The notes under the pieces were generated by a model. That model worked only from the letters and a program-made list of their open reading frames with translations. It was not told the origin of the DNA and made no database searches. Below are positions 42,124 through 50,583 of a DNA stretch of 64,000 nucleotides, in pieces. Both the position numbers and the translations under genes were made by a program. This DNA is from Streptomyces ambofaciens ATCC 23877 (GTDB taxonomy: Bacteria; Actinomycetota; Actinomycetes; Streptomycetales; Streptomycetaceae), in contig NZ_CP012382.1 of assembly GCF_001267885.1 (NCBI RefSeq), forward strand, positions 7,427,001-7,491,000, read 5' to 3'. Each line of letters starts with the position of its first letter. The first letter of the stretch is position 1.

Positions 42124-43299
42124 ATGAGCACCGACAACGACTGGATCACCACGCCGATCACGTGGGACCTCCTGCGCGGCGCCCTCGACGCGGAACGCAC
42201 CGAGCACGGCCTGCTGCCGCACCGGCTGCCCGCCCGGGCCCGCGCGCAGAACACCGACGGACAGCTGGCCATGGCCGAGTCCCAGCCGTCCGGCGTCCGA
42301 CTGGCCCTGCGCACCCGGGCCACCGCGCTCGAACTGGACACGCTGCCCACCAAGCGGGTCTACGCCGGAGCCCCGCCGCGTCCGGACGGCGTCTACGACC
42401 TGCTCGTCGACGGCCGCCCGGCGGGCCGGGGGAGCGTCGACGGCGGCAACACCGTGACCCTCGACATGACCACCGGCACGACGGCGTTCGAGCCCGGACC
42501 GGTGGGCACCCTGCGCTTCACCGGCCTGCCCGAAGGCAGCAAGACCATCGAGATCTGGCTGCCGCACAACGAGACCACCGAACTCGTCGCCCTGCGCACC
42601 GACGCTCCCGTCGATCCGGCCCCGGACCCCGGACGCAGGGTCTGGCTGCACCACGGCAGCTCGATCAGTCAGGGTTCCGACGCCGCGAGCCCCACCACCA
42701 CCTGGCCCGCTCTGGCCGCGTCCCTCGGCGGTGTCGAACTCGTCAACCTCGGGCTGGCCGGCAGCGCCCTGCTGGACCCGTTCACGGCGCGGGCCATGCG
42801 GGACACCCCCGCCGACCTGATCAGCGTCAAGATCGGCATCAACGTGGTCAACCACGACGCCATGCGCCTGCGGGCCTTCGCCCCGGCGGTGCACGGTTTC
42901 CTCGACACCGTCCGCGAGGGCCACCCCACCGCCCCGCTGCTGGTCGTCTCGCCCCTCCTGTGCCCCGTCCACGAGGACACCCCCGGGCCCCTCGCCCCCG
43001 ACTTCACCGGCCTCGGGGAGGGGCGGCTCCGCTTCGTGGCCATGGGCGACCCGGCGGAACGAGCGAGCGGGAGACTGACCCTGAACGTCATCCGGGACGA
43101 GCTGGCCCGCATCGTCGCGCAGCGCACCGCCGACGACCCGAACCTGTACCACCTCGACGGCCGTGCGCTCTACGGCGAGGCCGACGCCGCCGAGCTGCCC
43201 CTGCCGGACGACCTCCACCCGGACGCGGCCACCCACCGCCGCATCGGGGAACGCTTCGCCGAGCTGGCCTTCACCGGCCACGGCGCTTTCGCGGGCTGA
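42124..43299 (+). CDS. SGNH/GDSL-type hydrolase
   Basis: 391 residues, ATG after CCGGAGGCGGC. The first 175 residues are a beta-rich domain. The SGNH blocks follow: VWLHHGSSISQGSDA (nucleophile Ser), LVNLGLAGSALLD (Gly), KIGINVVN (Asn) and DDLHPDAATHRRIGE (Asp-x-x-His). All four are intact. It should hydrolyse an ester, likely on a carbohydrate or lipid, in the cytoplasm since no signal peptide is seen. It follows the TetR gene in the same direction. Confidence 0.9.
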   Translation: MSTDNDWITTPITWDLLRGALDAERTEHGLLPHRLPARARAQNTDGQLAMAESQPSGVRLALRTRATALELDTLPTKRVYAGAPPRPDGVYDLLVDGRPAGRGSVDGGNTVTLDMTTGTTAFEPGPVGTLRFTGLPEGSKTIEIWLPHNETTELVALRTDAPVDPAPDPGRRVWLHHGSSISQGSDAASPTTTWPALAASLGGVELVNLGLAGSALLDPFTARAMRDTPADLISVKIGINVVNHDAMRLRAFAPAVHGFLDTVREGHPTAPLLVVSPLLCPVHEDTPGPLAPDFTGLGEGRLRFVAMGDPAERASGRLTLNVIRDELARIVAQRTADDPNLYHLDGRALYGEADAAELPLPDDLHPDAATHRRIGERFAELAFTGHGAFAG

Positions 43300-43303
43300 G
43301 ACC

Positions 43304-43332
43304 GAGGCGGCGCCACCCGAGGCGCCCGCCTC
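43304..43332. terminator. Hairpin between convergent SGNH and GATase genes
   Basis: GAGGCGGCGCC, ACCCGA, GGCGCCCGCCTC with a one-base bulge. Confidence 0.75.
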
Positions 43333-43336
43333 CTCC

Positions 43337-44035
43337 TCAGCTCACGACCACCGAGGCGAAGCGCCGGGCGACCTCGCGCCAGACCGGCTCGGCCGCGGCC
43401 TCGTCGCGTTCCGCCCGCCGAACCAGCTCCGCATGATCCAGGCCGAGGGCCCGTATCCGCTCCGGGCGCCACGACCGCACCCGGTCCGCGCCCGCCTCGG
43501 GGTGGAACTGCACGCCCCACGCCCGGTCGCCGACCCGGAACGCCTGGTACGGGCACCGCTCGCTCTCCATCAGCCAGGCGGCGTCCGGTGGGAGGGCCGT
43601 GACGGCGTCCACATGGTGCTCGACCGCCGTCACCCCCTCCGGCAGGTCCCGGAAGAGCGGATCGCCCCCGGCCTCGGGCCGCAGACCGAGCGGAGTGCTG
43701 CCGAACTCCGGTTCGCCGTGTGCGCCGCGGACGGTGCCTCCCGCCACCTGGGCGAGGAGCTGACCGCCGAGGCAGATCCCGAACACGGGGGCACGCCGTT
43801 CCAGCGCCTCGGTGACCAGGGCGCGGGTCGGCGCGAGCCAGGGCGCGCGGAGGTCGTCGTCGGGAAGGTAACCGCCGCCGAGAACCATGACGCCGTCGTG
43901 TTCCAGGCGACCGGGGAGCGGCGCACCGGCGTAGGCGTGCACCACGTCCAGCGACACCCCGCCCGCGGCGAGCCAGTCACCGAACCGGCCCGGCCCGCCG
44001 CCGCTGCCGTTCTGCACCACCAGCAGCCGTGCCAC
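43337..44035 (-). CDS. Class I glutamine amidotransferase-like protein
   Basis: 232 residues, GTG start. The triad is complete: nucleophile Cys in VFGICLGGQLLAQ, His in GVQFHPEAG and Glu two residues later. HDGVMVLGGGYLPDD is the preceding oxyanion region. It resembles stand-alone GMP-synthase-like GATase domains (gamma-glutamyl hydrolase or ammonia donor to an unlinked synthase). No synthase partner is adjacent. Confidence 0.9.
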   Translation of the reverse strand: MARLLVVQNGSGGGPGRFGDWLAAGGVSLDVVHAYAGAPLPGRLEHDGVMVLGGGYLPDDDLRAPWLAPTRALVTEALERRAPVFGICLGGQLLAQVAGGTVRGAHGEPEFGSTPLGLRPEAGGDPLFRDLPEGVTAVEHHVDAVTALPPDAAWLMESERCPYQAFRVGDRAWGVQFHPEAGADRVRSWRPERIRALGLDHAELVRRAERDEAAAEPVWREVARRFASVVVS

Positions 44036-44192
44036 CGCCCACCCCCTGCTCCGCACCTCCGGGACCACTCCAGCACTGCCCACGAAGCGGGGGTGCGCAA
44101 TCCCCGGCTCGGCGCACGACTGCTCCGGGCGATCCTCGTGCGCGGCGTAAAACGGCAGGCGCCGGCCTTCTCGCCGGGAGTACTGTCCCCGC

Positions 44193-44933
44193 ATGTCTGA
44201 TGAGGACGGCTACTTCGGAGAAAGCGTCGCCGCTCGGTACGACGAGTCGTCGGCCGGCATGTTCACCCCCGACGCGGTGGATCCCGCGGTCGACCTCCTG
44301 GCCCGGCTGGCGGGCGGTGGGCGGGCACTGGAGTTCGGCGTGGGCATCGGCCGGATCGCGCTGCCCCTGGCGGGCCGCGGGGTCCCGGTGCACGGCATCG
44401 ACATGTCCCGGGCGATGACCGCGCGGCTGAGCGCCAAGCCGGGCGGCGACACCGTCGGGGTGACCATCGGGGACTTCGCGACGACCCGGGCGCCCGGGTC
44501 GTTCGCGGTGGCCTATCTGGTCTTCAACACCATCAACAACCTGACGACCCAGGACGCCCAGGTCGACTGCTTCCGCAACGCCGCCGGCCACCTGGAGCCC
44601 GGCGGCTGCTTCGTCGTCGAGGTGGGCGTGCCGGAACTGCGCCTGCTGCCCCCGGGGCAGACCGCCGTGCCGTTCGGTATCGGCCCGGCCGAGTGGGCGT
44701 TCGACACCTACGACACCGCCACCCAGGCGATGAGTTCGCACTACGTCACCGTCCGGGACGGGCGTGCCGAGCACTCGTCGATCCCGTTCCGGTACGTCTG
44801 GCCCGCCGAGCTCGACCTGATGGCCCGGATCGCCGGGATGAGGCTCCGCGACCGGTGGGAGGGGTGGAACGGGGAGCCGTTCACCCACGAGAGCCGCCGC
44901 CACGTCTCGGTGTGGGAGAAGCCCGCCGACTGA
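44193..44933 (+). CDS. Class I SAM-dependent methyltransferase
   Basis: 246 residues. Motif I is ALEFGVGIGRIALPLA, acidic strand 2 is VHGIDMSRAMTARL, motif III region is FAVAYLVFNTINNLTTQDAQ. The C-terminus (YVWPAELDLMARIAGMRLRD) is typical of the Methyltransf_25 group. Substrate unknown. It is divergent from the GATase gene and converges with the FemX gene (18-bp gap). Confidence 0.88.
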   Translation: MSDEDGYFGESVAARYDESSAGMFTPDAVDPAVDLLARLAGGGRALEFGVGIGRIALPLAGRGVPVHGIDMSRAMTARLSAKPGGDTVGVTIGDFATTRAPGSFAVAYLVFNTINNLTTQDAQVDCFRNAAGHLEPGGCFVVEVGVPELRLLPPGQTAVPFGIGPAEWAFDTYDTATQAMSSHYVTVRDGRAEHSSIPFRYVWPAELDLMARIAGMRLRDRWEGWNGEPFTHESRRHVSVWEKPAD

Positions 44934-44951
44934 CCGGGCGGCGCGGCGTCG

Positions 44952-46073
44952 TCAGCGGCGCGCCATGTAGAGGCCCAGGGCCCTGTGCAGCACCCTGTTG
45001 AGGGGATACTCCCACTCGCCCAGGTACTCCACGGCCTCACCGCCGGCGCCGGTCTTGAACCGGAGCAGCCCGAGCAGGTGGTTGTCCTCGTCCAGCGTGT
45101 CGGTGATACCGCGGAAGTCGTAGACGGCCGCGCCGAGTTCATGGGCGTCGCACATCATCCGCCACTGGAGGGCGTTGTTCGGCTGCACCTCGCGGCGGCG
45201 GGCGGTGGACGCTCCGTAGGAGTACCAGACGTGCTCGCCGACGGTCAGCATCGTGGCCGCGGCCAGCACGTCCCCGTCGTGGTGGGCGAGGTACAGGCGC
45301 ATGCGGTCCGGGTCCTCGGCCGTCAGCGCGGTCCACATGCGCTGGAAGTACGTGAGGGGGCGGGGCGCGAACCGGTCCCGTTCGGCTGTCTCCGCATAGA
45401 GTTCGTAGAAGGCCGGCAGGTCCTCCTGGTCGCCACGGACCACCTTGACACCCGCCTTGTCGGCCTTCTTGATGTTGCGCCGCCACTGCTGGTTGAAACC
45501 GTTCTGGATCTGGTCCAGCGAGCGTCCCGTGAGGGGCACCTGGCACACGTAACGCGGCTGGCCCGCCGCGAACCCGTCCTCGCCCCCCGGCTCGGTCCGC
45601 CGCCAGCCCATCCGGAGCAGCTGCTGGGCGACGCCGTCGGCCCCGGGCTCCCGCACGGTGGCCTCCACGTCCCCCAGTCGCCGGCCCGCCCGGTCGGCGA
45701 TCGCCGCCTTGACCGCCTCGGCGCTCCAGCGCCGCGCCACCACCGGCGGCCCCATCCGCACCGAGAAGGCGCCCCGTCCCTTCAGGTAGGCGAGCATCGG
45801 CTCCAGCCACCGCTCCAGATCCGTCGCGGCCCAGTCGACGACCGGGCCCTCGGGCAGATACGCCAGATACCGCCTGACTCCCGGCAGCGGTCGCAGCAGC
45901 ACCAGTCCGGCCCCCACCAGGTCGCCGCCCTCGTCGAACCAGCCGAGGCTCTCCGCCCGCCAGTCCGGCTTCACGTCTCCCCATGCGGGGATCTGCAGAT
46001 GGCTCACGGAAGGCCGGGCGGCGACGAAGCGCAGGTGTTCCTCGCGGGTGATCACCTTCAGGTGACAGGTCAT
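44952..46073 (-). CDS. femX: FemX/FemAB-type peptidoglycan interpeptide-bridge aminoacyltransferase
   Basis: 373 residues, ATG after AAGGGGCACCACCC. Two GNAT-like domains show as HLQIPAWGDVKPDWRAESLG, LAYLPEGPVVDWA, and QWRRNIKKADKAGVKVVRGD. FYELYAETAERDRFAPRPLT and YGASTARRREVQPNNALQWR close the family pattern. Streptomyces FemX adds the first Gly to the LL-diaminopimelate side chain of lipid II from Gly-tRNA. It works at the cytoplasmic membrane face. Streptomyces genomes usually carry several FemAB paralogues, so this may be a secondary copy. Confidence 0.88.
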   Translation of the reverse strand: MTCHLKVITREEHLRFVAARPSVSHLQIPAWGDVKPDWRAESLGWFDEGGDLVGAGLVLLRPLPGVRRYLAYLPEGPVVDWAATDLERWLEPMLAYLKGRGAFSVRMGPPVVARRWSAEAVKAAIADRAGRRLGDVEATVREPGADGVAQQLLRMGWRRTEPGGEDGFAAGQPRYVCQVPLTGRSLDQIQNGFNQQWRRNIKKADKAGVKVVRGDQEDLPAFYELYAETAERDRFAPRPLTYFQRMWTALTAEDPDRMRLYLAHHDGDVLAAATMLTVGEHVWYSYGASTARRREVQPNNALQWRMMCDAHELGAAVYDFRGITDTLDEDNHLLGLLRFKTGAGGEAVEYLGEWEYPLNRVLHRALGLYMARR

Positions 46074-46334
46074 GGGTGGTGCCCCTTCGGTCGGACGGTC
46101 GGCGGAGGGGACGGACCGAGGCGCCGGCGCGATCGCCGTCCCCACGTCACAGGGAATACCGAAGGCGGCCGATCCGCGCGGGCTACCGGCTATTCGTGCG
46201 GCAGCGTCCTCCGCGCGCGAAGTGCCCGCACGTGACCCGTGTGCTCCGTCCGGCGCGCGGGGTGCGGACCGCCGTGGCAGCGTGGCGGGGCTGGGCGGTG
46301 GAGCGGACGGTGAAAGCGGACGGAGCGGACGGCC

Positions 46335-47486
46335 ATGGCACGGGCGATCTGGACCGGCGTGATCACCTTCGGGCTGGTGTCGGTGCCCGTCGGTGTGTTC
46401 ACGGCGACGCAGGACCACACGGTCCACTTCCACCAGTTGCAGCGCGGCACCTCGGACCGCGTCCGCAACAGGCGGGTCAACGAGCGCACCGGCGAGGAGG
46501 TCGACGCCGGTGACATCGTCAAGGGTTACGAGGTGGGCGAGGGCGAGTACGTCGTCGTACAGCCCGAGGAGCTGGACGAGATCGCGCCCGGCCGCTCCCG
46601 CACCCTGGAGATCACCGACTTCGTCGACCTGGACCGGATCGCACCGGTCTACTTCGACCGCACCTACTACGTCGCCCCGCGCGGCGAGGAGTACCTCAAG
46701 GTCTACGAGCTGCTCCGTACCGCCCTCGCGGAGACCGGCAAGGCCGGTGTCGCCACCTTCGTCATGCGCAACCGGCAGTACCTGACCGCCCTCCGTGCCG
46801 AGGACGAGGTCCTGGTGCTCCAGACCCTGCACTGGGCCGACGAGGTCCGGGACCCGGGCGAGGAACTTCCCGAGCTGCCGTCGGACCGGGCGGGGCGGGG
46901 CAAGGAGCTGGACATGGCGCTGCGCCTGGTCGAGGCCCTGAGCGGTCCCTGGGACCCCGCCCGCTACCGCGACACGTACCAGGAGCGGGTCCGCGAGCTG
47001 GTGCGGGCGAAGGCCGAGGGCACGGAGATCGCCGTCGCGGAGGAAGCACCCGGGGCGACGAACGTCGTCGACCTGATGGAGGCCCTGCGGGGCAGTCTGG
47101 AGCAGGCCGGCGGCGAGGGCGGGCAGCCGCCCGACGAGGGGCGGAAGGGCGACCGGTCGTCCGCGGCGAGGAAGCGGTCGTCCGCGGAGGAGAAGCGGAG
47201 GCCGGGGAAGCGGGCGTCCGCTGGAAGGACGCAGGGGTCCGCGGAGAAGAAACGGGCCACCAAGGGCAAGGAGAAGGAGTCCGCGAAGAGGAAGAAGGCC
47301 GGAGCCCCCTCCCGCAGGACGACTCCGAAGGAGAAGCGGAGCGACCTGCGGGAGATGAGCAAGGCGGAGCTCTACCGGAGGGCCGGCGACCAGGGGATCG
47401 CCGGGCGGTCGAGGATGAGCCGTGACCAGCTCATCGAGGCCCTCAGCGGTACCGGCGACCGCCGCGGGAGGACAGCCGCCGCCTGA
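46335..47486 (+). CDS. ku: Ku protein with SAP-like C-terminal domain
   Basis: 383 residues. The bacterial Ku core is residues 1-250 ([64 protein letters not shown]). A Lys/Arg/Ser-rich linker (260-335) follows. The end, [20 protein letters not shown] then [12 protein letters not shown], is a SAP/Rho-N-like two-helix DNA-binding unit. Ku holds broken DNA ends for non-homologous end joining with LigD-type ligase. No LigD gene is in the window. It converges with sigB across only 7 bp and has a second Ku 7 kb away. Confidence 0.93.
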   Translation: MARAIWTGVITFGLVSVPVGVFTATQDHTVHFHQLQRGTSDRVRNRRVNERTGEEVDAGDIVKGYEVGEGEYVVVQPEELDEIAPGRSRTLEITDFVDLDRIAPVYFDRTYYVAPRGEEYLKVYELLRTALAETGKAGVATFVMRNRQYLTALRAEDEVLVLQTLHWADEVRDPGEELPELPSDRAGRGKELDMALRLVEALSGPWDPARYRDTYQERVRELVRAKAEGTEIAVAEEAPGATNVVDLMEALRGSLEQAGGEGGQPPDEGRKGDRSSAARKRSSAEEKRRPGKRASAGRTQGSAEKKRATKGKEKESAKRKKAGAPSRRTTPKEKRSDLREMSKAELYRRAGDQGIAGRSRMSRDQLIEALSGTGDRRGRTAAA

Positions 47487-47493
47487 GCGGCGC

Positions 47494-48339
47494 TCAGTGG
47501 TCGGTGAGCATGCCTTCGCGCAGGCGGGCCAGCAGGCGCGAGATGAGCCGGGAGACGTGCATCTGGGAGACGCCGAGGCGCTCGCCGATGTCCTTCTGGG
47601 TGAGCTCCTCCACGAACCGCCAGTGGATGATCTGACGGTCGCGCTCGTCGAGCTCGGCGATCATCGGGGCGAGCGCGTGGAAGTCGTCCACCAGGGCGAG
47701 GGTGGCGTCGTCGGCGCCGATGAAGTCGGCCAGGGCGGACTCGCCGTCCTCGCTGCCGCTGATGGCCGCGTCCAGGGAGGCGGAGTTGTAGCCGTTGGCG
47801 GCCAGGCGGGCCTCGACGACCTCGTCCTCCGGCAGGCTCATCAGCTCGGACAGTTCCTTGGTGGTGGGGTTGCGGCCCAGCCGGCTGCGCAGCTCCTCGG
47901 TGGCCCGGGCCAGCTGGACGCGGGCCTCCTGGAGGCGCCGGGGCACGTGGACGGCCCAGGAGGTGTCACGGAAGAACCGCTTGATCTCGCCGACGATGTA
48001 GGGCACGGCGAAGGAGGTGAACTCGACCTCGCGGGTCAGCTCGAACCGGTCGATGGCCTTGATCAGGCCGATCATGCCGACCTGGACGATGTCCTCCATC
48101 TCCTCCGGTCCGCGGCTGCGGAAGCGGCCGGCCGCGAAGCGGACCAGGGACATGTTCATCTCGATCAGCGTGTTGCGCGCGTACTGGTATTCGGGTGTGC
48201 CCTCTTCGAGGACCGACAGCTGCTGGAAGAAGAGCTTCGACAACTCCCGCGCGTCCTTGGGCGCCACCTTGGACGGGTCCGCCACCTCCGGCATGCCCGT
48301 GGTGGTGTGCTCGGTGATCCGTGCGGTCATCGTCGCCAT
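47494..48339 (-). CDS. sigB: SigB/SigF/SigG-type RNA polymerase sigma factor
   Basis: 281 residues from ATG 48339 (GGGAGGGAACATC); an upstream start would add 15 unlikely residues. Region 2: YARNTLIEMNMSLVRFAAGR and MEDIVQVGMIGLIKAIDRFE, then SFAVPYIVGEIKRFFRDTSW. Region 4: RDRQIIHWRFVEELTQKDIG and ERLGVSQMHVSRLISRLLAR. This is the SigB/SigF/SigG stress-and-sporulation class that is held by anti-sigma kinases. The rsbA- and rsbV-like genes directly upstream and a matching promoter at 48403 support assignment to the osmotic/oxidative-stress SigB. The symbol is by context. Confidence 0.92.
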   Translation of the reverse strand: MATMTARITEHTTTGMPEVADPSKVAPKDARELSKLFFQQLSVLEEGTPEYQYARNTLIEMNMSLVRFAAGRFRSRGPEEMEDIVQVGMIGLIKAIDRFELTREVEFTSFAVPYIVGEIKRFFRDTSWAVHVPRRLQEARVQLARATEELRSRLGRNPTTKELSELMSLPEDEVVEARLAANGYNSASLDAAISGSEDGESALADFIGADDATLALVDDFHALAPMIAELDERDRQIIHWRFVEELTQKDIGERLGVSQMHVSRLISRLLARLREGMLTDH

Positions 48340-48402
48340 GATGTTCCCTCCCAGTCGATCGGCCCCCGTCACGGTCGGCCTCATCGGCCGACGAGACTGC
48401 GC

Positions 48403-48427
48403 TTACCCCGGCTCAAGACCCTCATGC
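48403..48427 (-). promoter_or_regulatory. SigB-like autoregulatory promoter before sigB
   Basis: On the minus strand GCAT, 15 bases, GGGTAA, 70 bp before the sigB ATG. It matches GNNT-N14-16-GGGTA with the final base A in place of C/T. It allows sigB to be made independently of the rsbV-rsbA message. Confidence 0.65.
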
Positions 48428-48472
48428 ATGCTTTTCTCGGTCTGTCTCGCCGGGGCGGGCATCCGCACACCG

Positions 48473-49402
48473 TCACAGGTCGAGGTAGAAGCGGACGAGG
48501 GTGCCGTCGTCCGTCGTGTGCACCCGCACCAGATCCGCGACGTAGTGGACGAGCAGCAGTCCGCGCCCTCCGATCTGTCCCCGCTCGGCGGGCCGGCGGC
48601 CGGCGAGCGGGTCCGTGAGCCGGCCCTTGTCCCGGACCTCGCACACCACCTGTCCCGCCTCGGCCCAGATCGCCAGCGTGCCGCTGCCACCACCGTGGAT
48701 GACGCTGTTGGTGGTCAGCTCCGAGACCGCCAGCTCGGCGTCCTGGAGCCGACGCCCGCTGAGGCCCAGGGCGGATGCCCGGTCCACGGCGAAGCGGCGT
48801 GCCTCGGGCAGCTCCCCGGCGCCGAAGGAGATGACGCCGGCGCCGGCGGTGGTCTCCAGCGGCTCGTTGTAGCGGGCGACGACCGCGGGCCAGTCGTAGG
48901 TCTCGCTGACCCGCGCACGTCCCGCGGTGATGACCGTCGGGTGGGTGACCAGGGCGTCGGCCAGGACGTCCGGGGCCAGCCGGGTCTCGTCGTACGGGCA
49001 CAGGATCGTGGCGGCACGGCCCGTGAAGGCCGCGTTGATCAGCGCCTCGTGCTGGGCGCACGCCGGGTACTCCGCCGCGCTGCGCCCGGCCCAGATCGGC
49101 TCGCCGATGATGCGCACCCGTTCCCGGGCGTGCGTGTCCGCGAAGGCCCGGAGGACGCCGGGGATGATCCGCCCCGGGTTGCGGCCGGCCTCGGTCATGT
49201 CCAGGAAGGTGACGCCGCGCGCGTCCGGTCCCAGCCCCCCGCGGATCAGCTCCAGGTTGGGGGCGGGTACGGCCACCGCGACCGGTTCGCCGGCGGCCAG
49301 TCCCTCCCGCACGAACGTCACGGTCCGGTCGGTGTACTCGCCTGCCGAGCGGTAGAACAGCGCCGGATGCGAGAAGGACTCCTCGGTGGTCACCGTGCTC
49401 AT
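48473..49402 (-). CDS. rsbA: MEDS-domain anti-sigma factor/histidine-kinase-like ATPase
   Basis: 309 residues. The N-terminal MEDS (DcmR sensory) domain is about 10-175 (HPALFYRSAGEYTDRTVTFV, TFLDMTEAGRNPGRIIPGVL, ALINAAFTGRAATILCPYDE). The C-terminal HATPase domain is about 195-309 with N-box ELAVSELTTNSVIHGGG, G1 region EVRDKGR and G2 GGRGLLLVHYVADL. Such kinases bind SigB-class sigma factors and phosphorylate anti-anti-sigma proteins. The ATG overlaps the STAS-gene stop (ATGA), and sigB lies 133 bp downstream. The sensory domain implies direct signal input. Confidence 0.9.
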   Translation of the reverse strand: MSTVTTEESFSHPALFYRSAGEYTDRTVTFVREGLAAGEPVAVAVPAPNLELIRGGLGPDARGVTFLDMTEAGRNPGRIIPGVLRAFADTHARERVRIIGEPIWAGRSAAEYPACAQHEALINAAFTGRAATILCPYDETRLAPDVLADALVTHPTVITAGRARVSETYDWPAVVARYNEPLETTAGAGVISFGAGELPEARRFAVDRASALGLSGRRLQDAELAVSELTTNSVIHGGGSGTLAIWAEAGQVVCEVRDKGRLTDPLAGRRPAERGQIGGRGLLLVHYVADLVRVHTTDDGTLVRFYLDL

Positions 49403-49746
49403 CGCGGGGCCACCTCGATCCGGTTCAGGGACGGCCAGAACAGTTCCAGCACCCGGGGCAACTGCGGCGGGGGCTGCTCCACCACCACCCGCCCGCCGGG
49501 CAGGTTCATGGCGGTGACGGCGAGTGCCGTCACGCCGGCGACGTCGACGAAGCGCACGCCGGACAGTTCGACGTAGGACACCTCGGCGTGCCGTCGGGAC
49601 ATCTCGGTGAGAGCGTTCTCCCACGACTGGCGCGTGGTCACGCTGATCTCTCCACTGGCCCGGATACCCGGCCGGCCGGGCAGGGGGCCCACGTCCAGCA
49701 CCGGGCCGCTCCGCACCTGCGGCGAGCCGTCGCCTGCGGCATCCAC
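49399..49746 (-). CDS. rsbV: STAS-domain anti-anti-sigma factor lacking the usual phospho-Ser
   Basis: 115 residues, GTG after AAGGAGATCGAGT. The STAS fold is shown by GIRASGEISVTTRQSWENAL, YVELSGVRFVDVAGVTALAV and GGRVVVEQPPPQLPRVLELF. The canonical D-S-(S/T)-G phosphorylation loop is here Asp-Val-Ala-Gly, so the phosphorylatable Ser is absent. The protein may therefore not be switched by the kinase in the usual way. It is translationally coupled to rsbA. The symbol reflects position, not proven function. Confidence 0.87.
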   Translation of the reverse strand: MDAAGDGSPQVRSGPVLDVGPLPGRPGIRASGEISVTTRQSWENALTEMSRRHAEVSYVELSGVRFVDVAGVTALAVTAMNLPGGRVVVEQPPPQLPRVLELFWPSLNRIEVAPR

Positions 49747-49771
49747 ACTCGATCTCCTTCGGAATCCCGCC

Positions 49772-49796
49772 GGGTTGCCGTGCGTCTCCCGGGTAT
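49772..49796 (+). promoter_or_regulatory. SigB-like promoter before PRC-barrel gene
   Basis: GGTT, 14 bases, GGGTAT (or GGGT with 15 bases). Exact fit to the SigB-class pattern, 124 bp before the ATG. Confidence 0.6.
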
Positions 49797-49919
49797 CTCT
49801 TCCGGCCAGGCAGCCTACCGCGACCGGGTGTCGTACGCCCGAGTGGGAACACTGCGTGCGACGTGGGGGCGATGCGGGGAACAAGACAGTGAGCGCGTCC
49901 TAGGAAGGGAAGACCGGGC

Positions 49920-50276
49920 ATGTTTGAAGCTGAGAACATTCGGGACTGGCGGGGTCATGATGTCGTCGACAGCGGTGGCCGCAAAATCGGGACCCTGGAA
50001 TCCGTCTACGTCGACACCGCCACCGACCTGCCCGCGTTCGTCGCGGTCACGATCGGTCTGCCGACCCGTCGGCGTCTGGTGTTCGTCCCGGTCGACAAGG
50101 CCGTCGTCGGACCGGGCTATCTGAAGGTGACCTACGACAAGGGCCTGGTCAAGGACGCACCCGGCATCGATCCGGACGGTGAGCTCGCGGCCGAGGACGA
50201 GGGTGCGGTCTTCGCCCACTACGGCCTGCCGTACGAGCAGGGCACCCGCGGCGAACGCCGGCTGGGCCGTCGCTGA
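49920..50276 (+). CDS. PRC-barrel domain protein
   Basis: 118 residues, ATG after GGAAGGGAAGACCGGGC. The N-terminal PRC barrel is IRDWRGHDVVDSGGRKIGTL through RRLVFVPVDKAVVGPGYLKV. The C-terminal part is acidic (DPDGELAAEDEGAVFAHYGL) followed by a basic end. PRC barrels act as small adaptor folds in RNA processing and photosynthesis, while in Streptomyces they recur in stress regulons. Its SigB-like promoter and neighbours suggest general stress protection. It is followed closely by a small membrane-protein gene. Confidence 0.88.
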   Translation: MFEAENIRDWRGHDVVDSGGRKIGTLESVYVDTATDLPAFVAVTIGLPTRRRLVFVPVDKAVVGPGYLKVTYDKGLVKDAPGIDPDGELAAEDEGAVFAHYGLPYEQGTRGERRLGRR

Positions 50277-50310
50277 ACCCTCCTACGACACTCTCCGAGG
50301 GGAGACGACC

Positions 50311-50478
50311 GTGAGCCTCTTCCTCCTGCTGCTGCTGGTGGCGCTGGTCCTGGGTGTGATCGGGGTGGCCGCCGAAGGACTGTTCTACCTGTTCGTGGTC
50401 GGTGCCGTGCTCCTGGTCCTCGACCTGATCCTGGTCGGGGTGCTCATCGGACGGCGCCGGGGGCGTCCCGCGCGCTGA
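50311..50478 (+). CDS. Small two-helix membrane protein
   Basis: 55 residues, GTG after GAGGGGAGACGACC. Two hydrophobic segments, SLFLLLLLVALVLGVIGVAA and LFYLFVVGAVLLVLDLILVG, are followed by a basic end (IGRRRGRPAR). It starts 34 bp after the PRC-barrel stop, so it is probably in the same transcript. No function is known. The type is common among actinobacterial stress genes. Confidence 0.75.
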   Translation: MSLFLLLLLVALVLGVIGVAAEGLFYLFVVGAVLLVLDLILVGVLIGRRRGRPAR

Positions 50479-50534
50479 GGCGCTCCGGCCGCGCGGGCCC
50501 CGGGCCCGGGGGCCGGGGGCCGGGGGCCGGGGGG

Positions 50535-50575
50535 CCGAGCACCGGCGGGGGCCCGACGCCCGTGCCGGTGCTCGG
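50535..50575. terminator. Terminator between the membrane-protein and dps genes
   Basis: CCGAGCACCGGC, 17-base loop, GCCGGTGCTCGG, a perfect 12-bp stem between convergent genes. A GGGGGCC tandem run (about 50500-50535) precedes it. Confidence 0.85.
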
Positions 50576-50583
50576 GACGGCCC

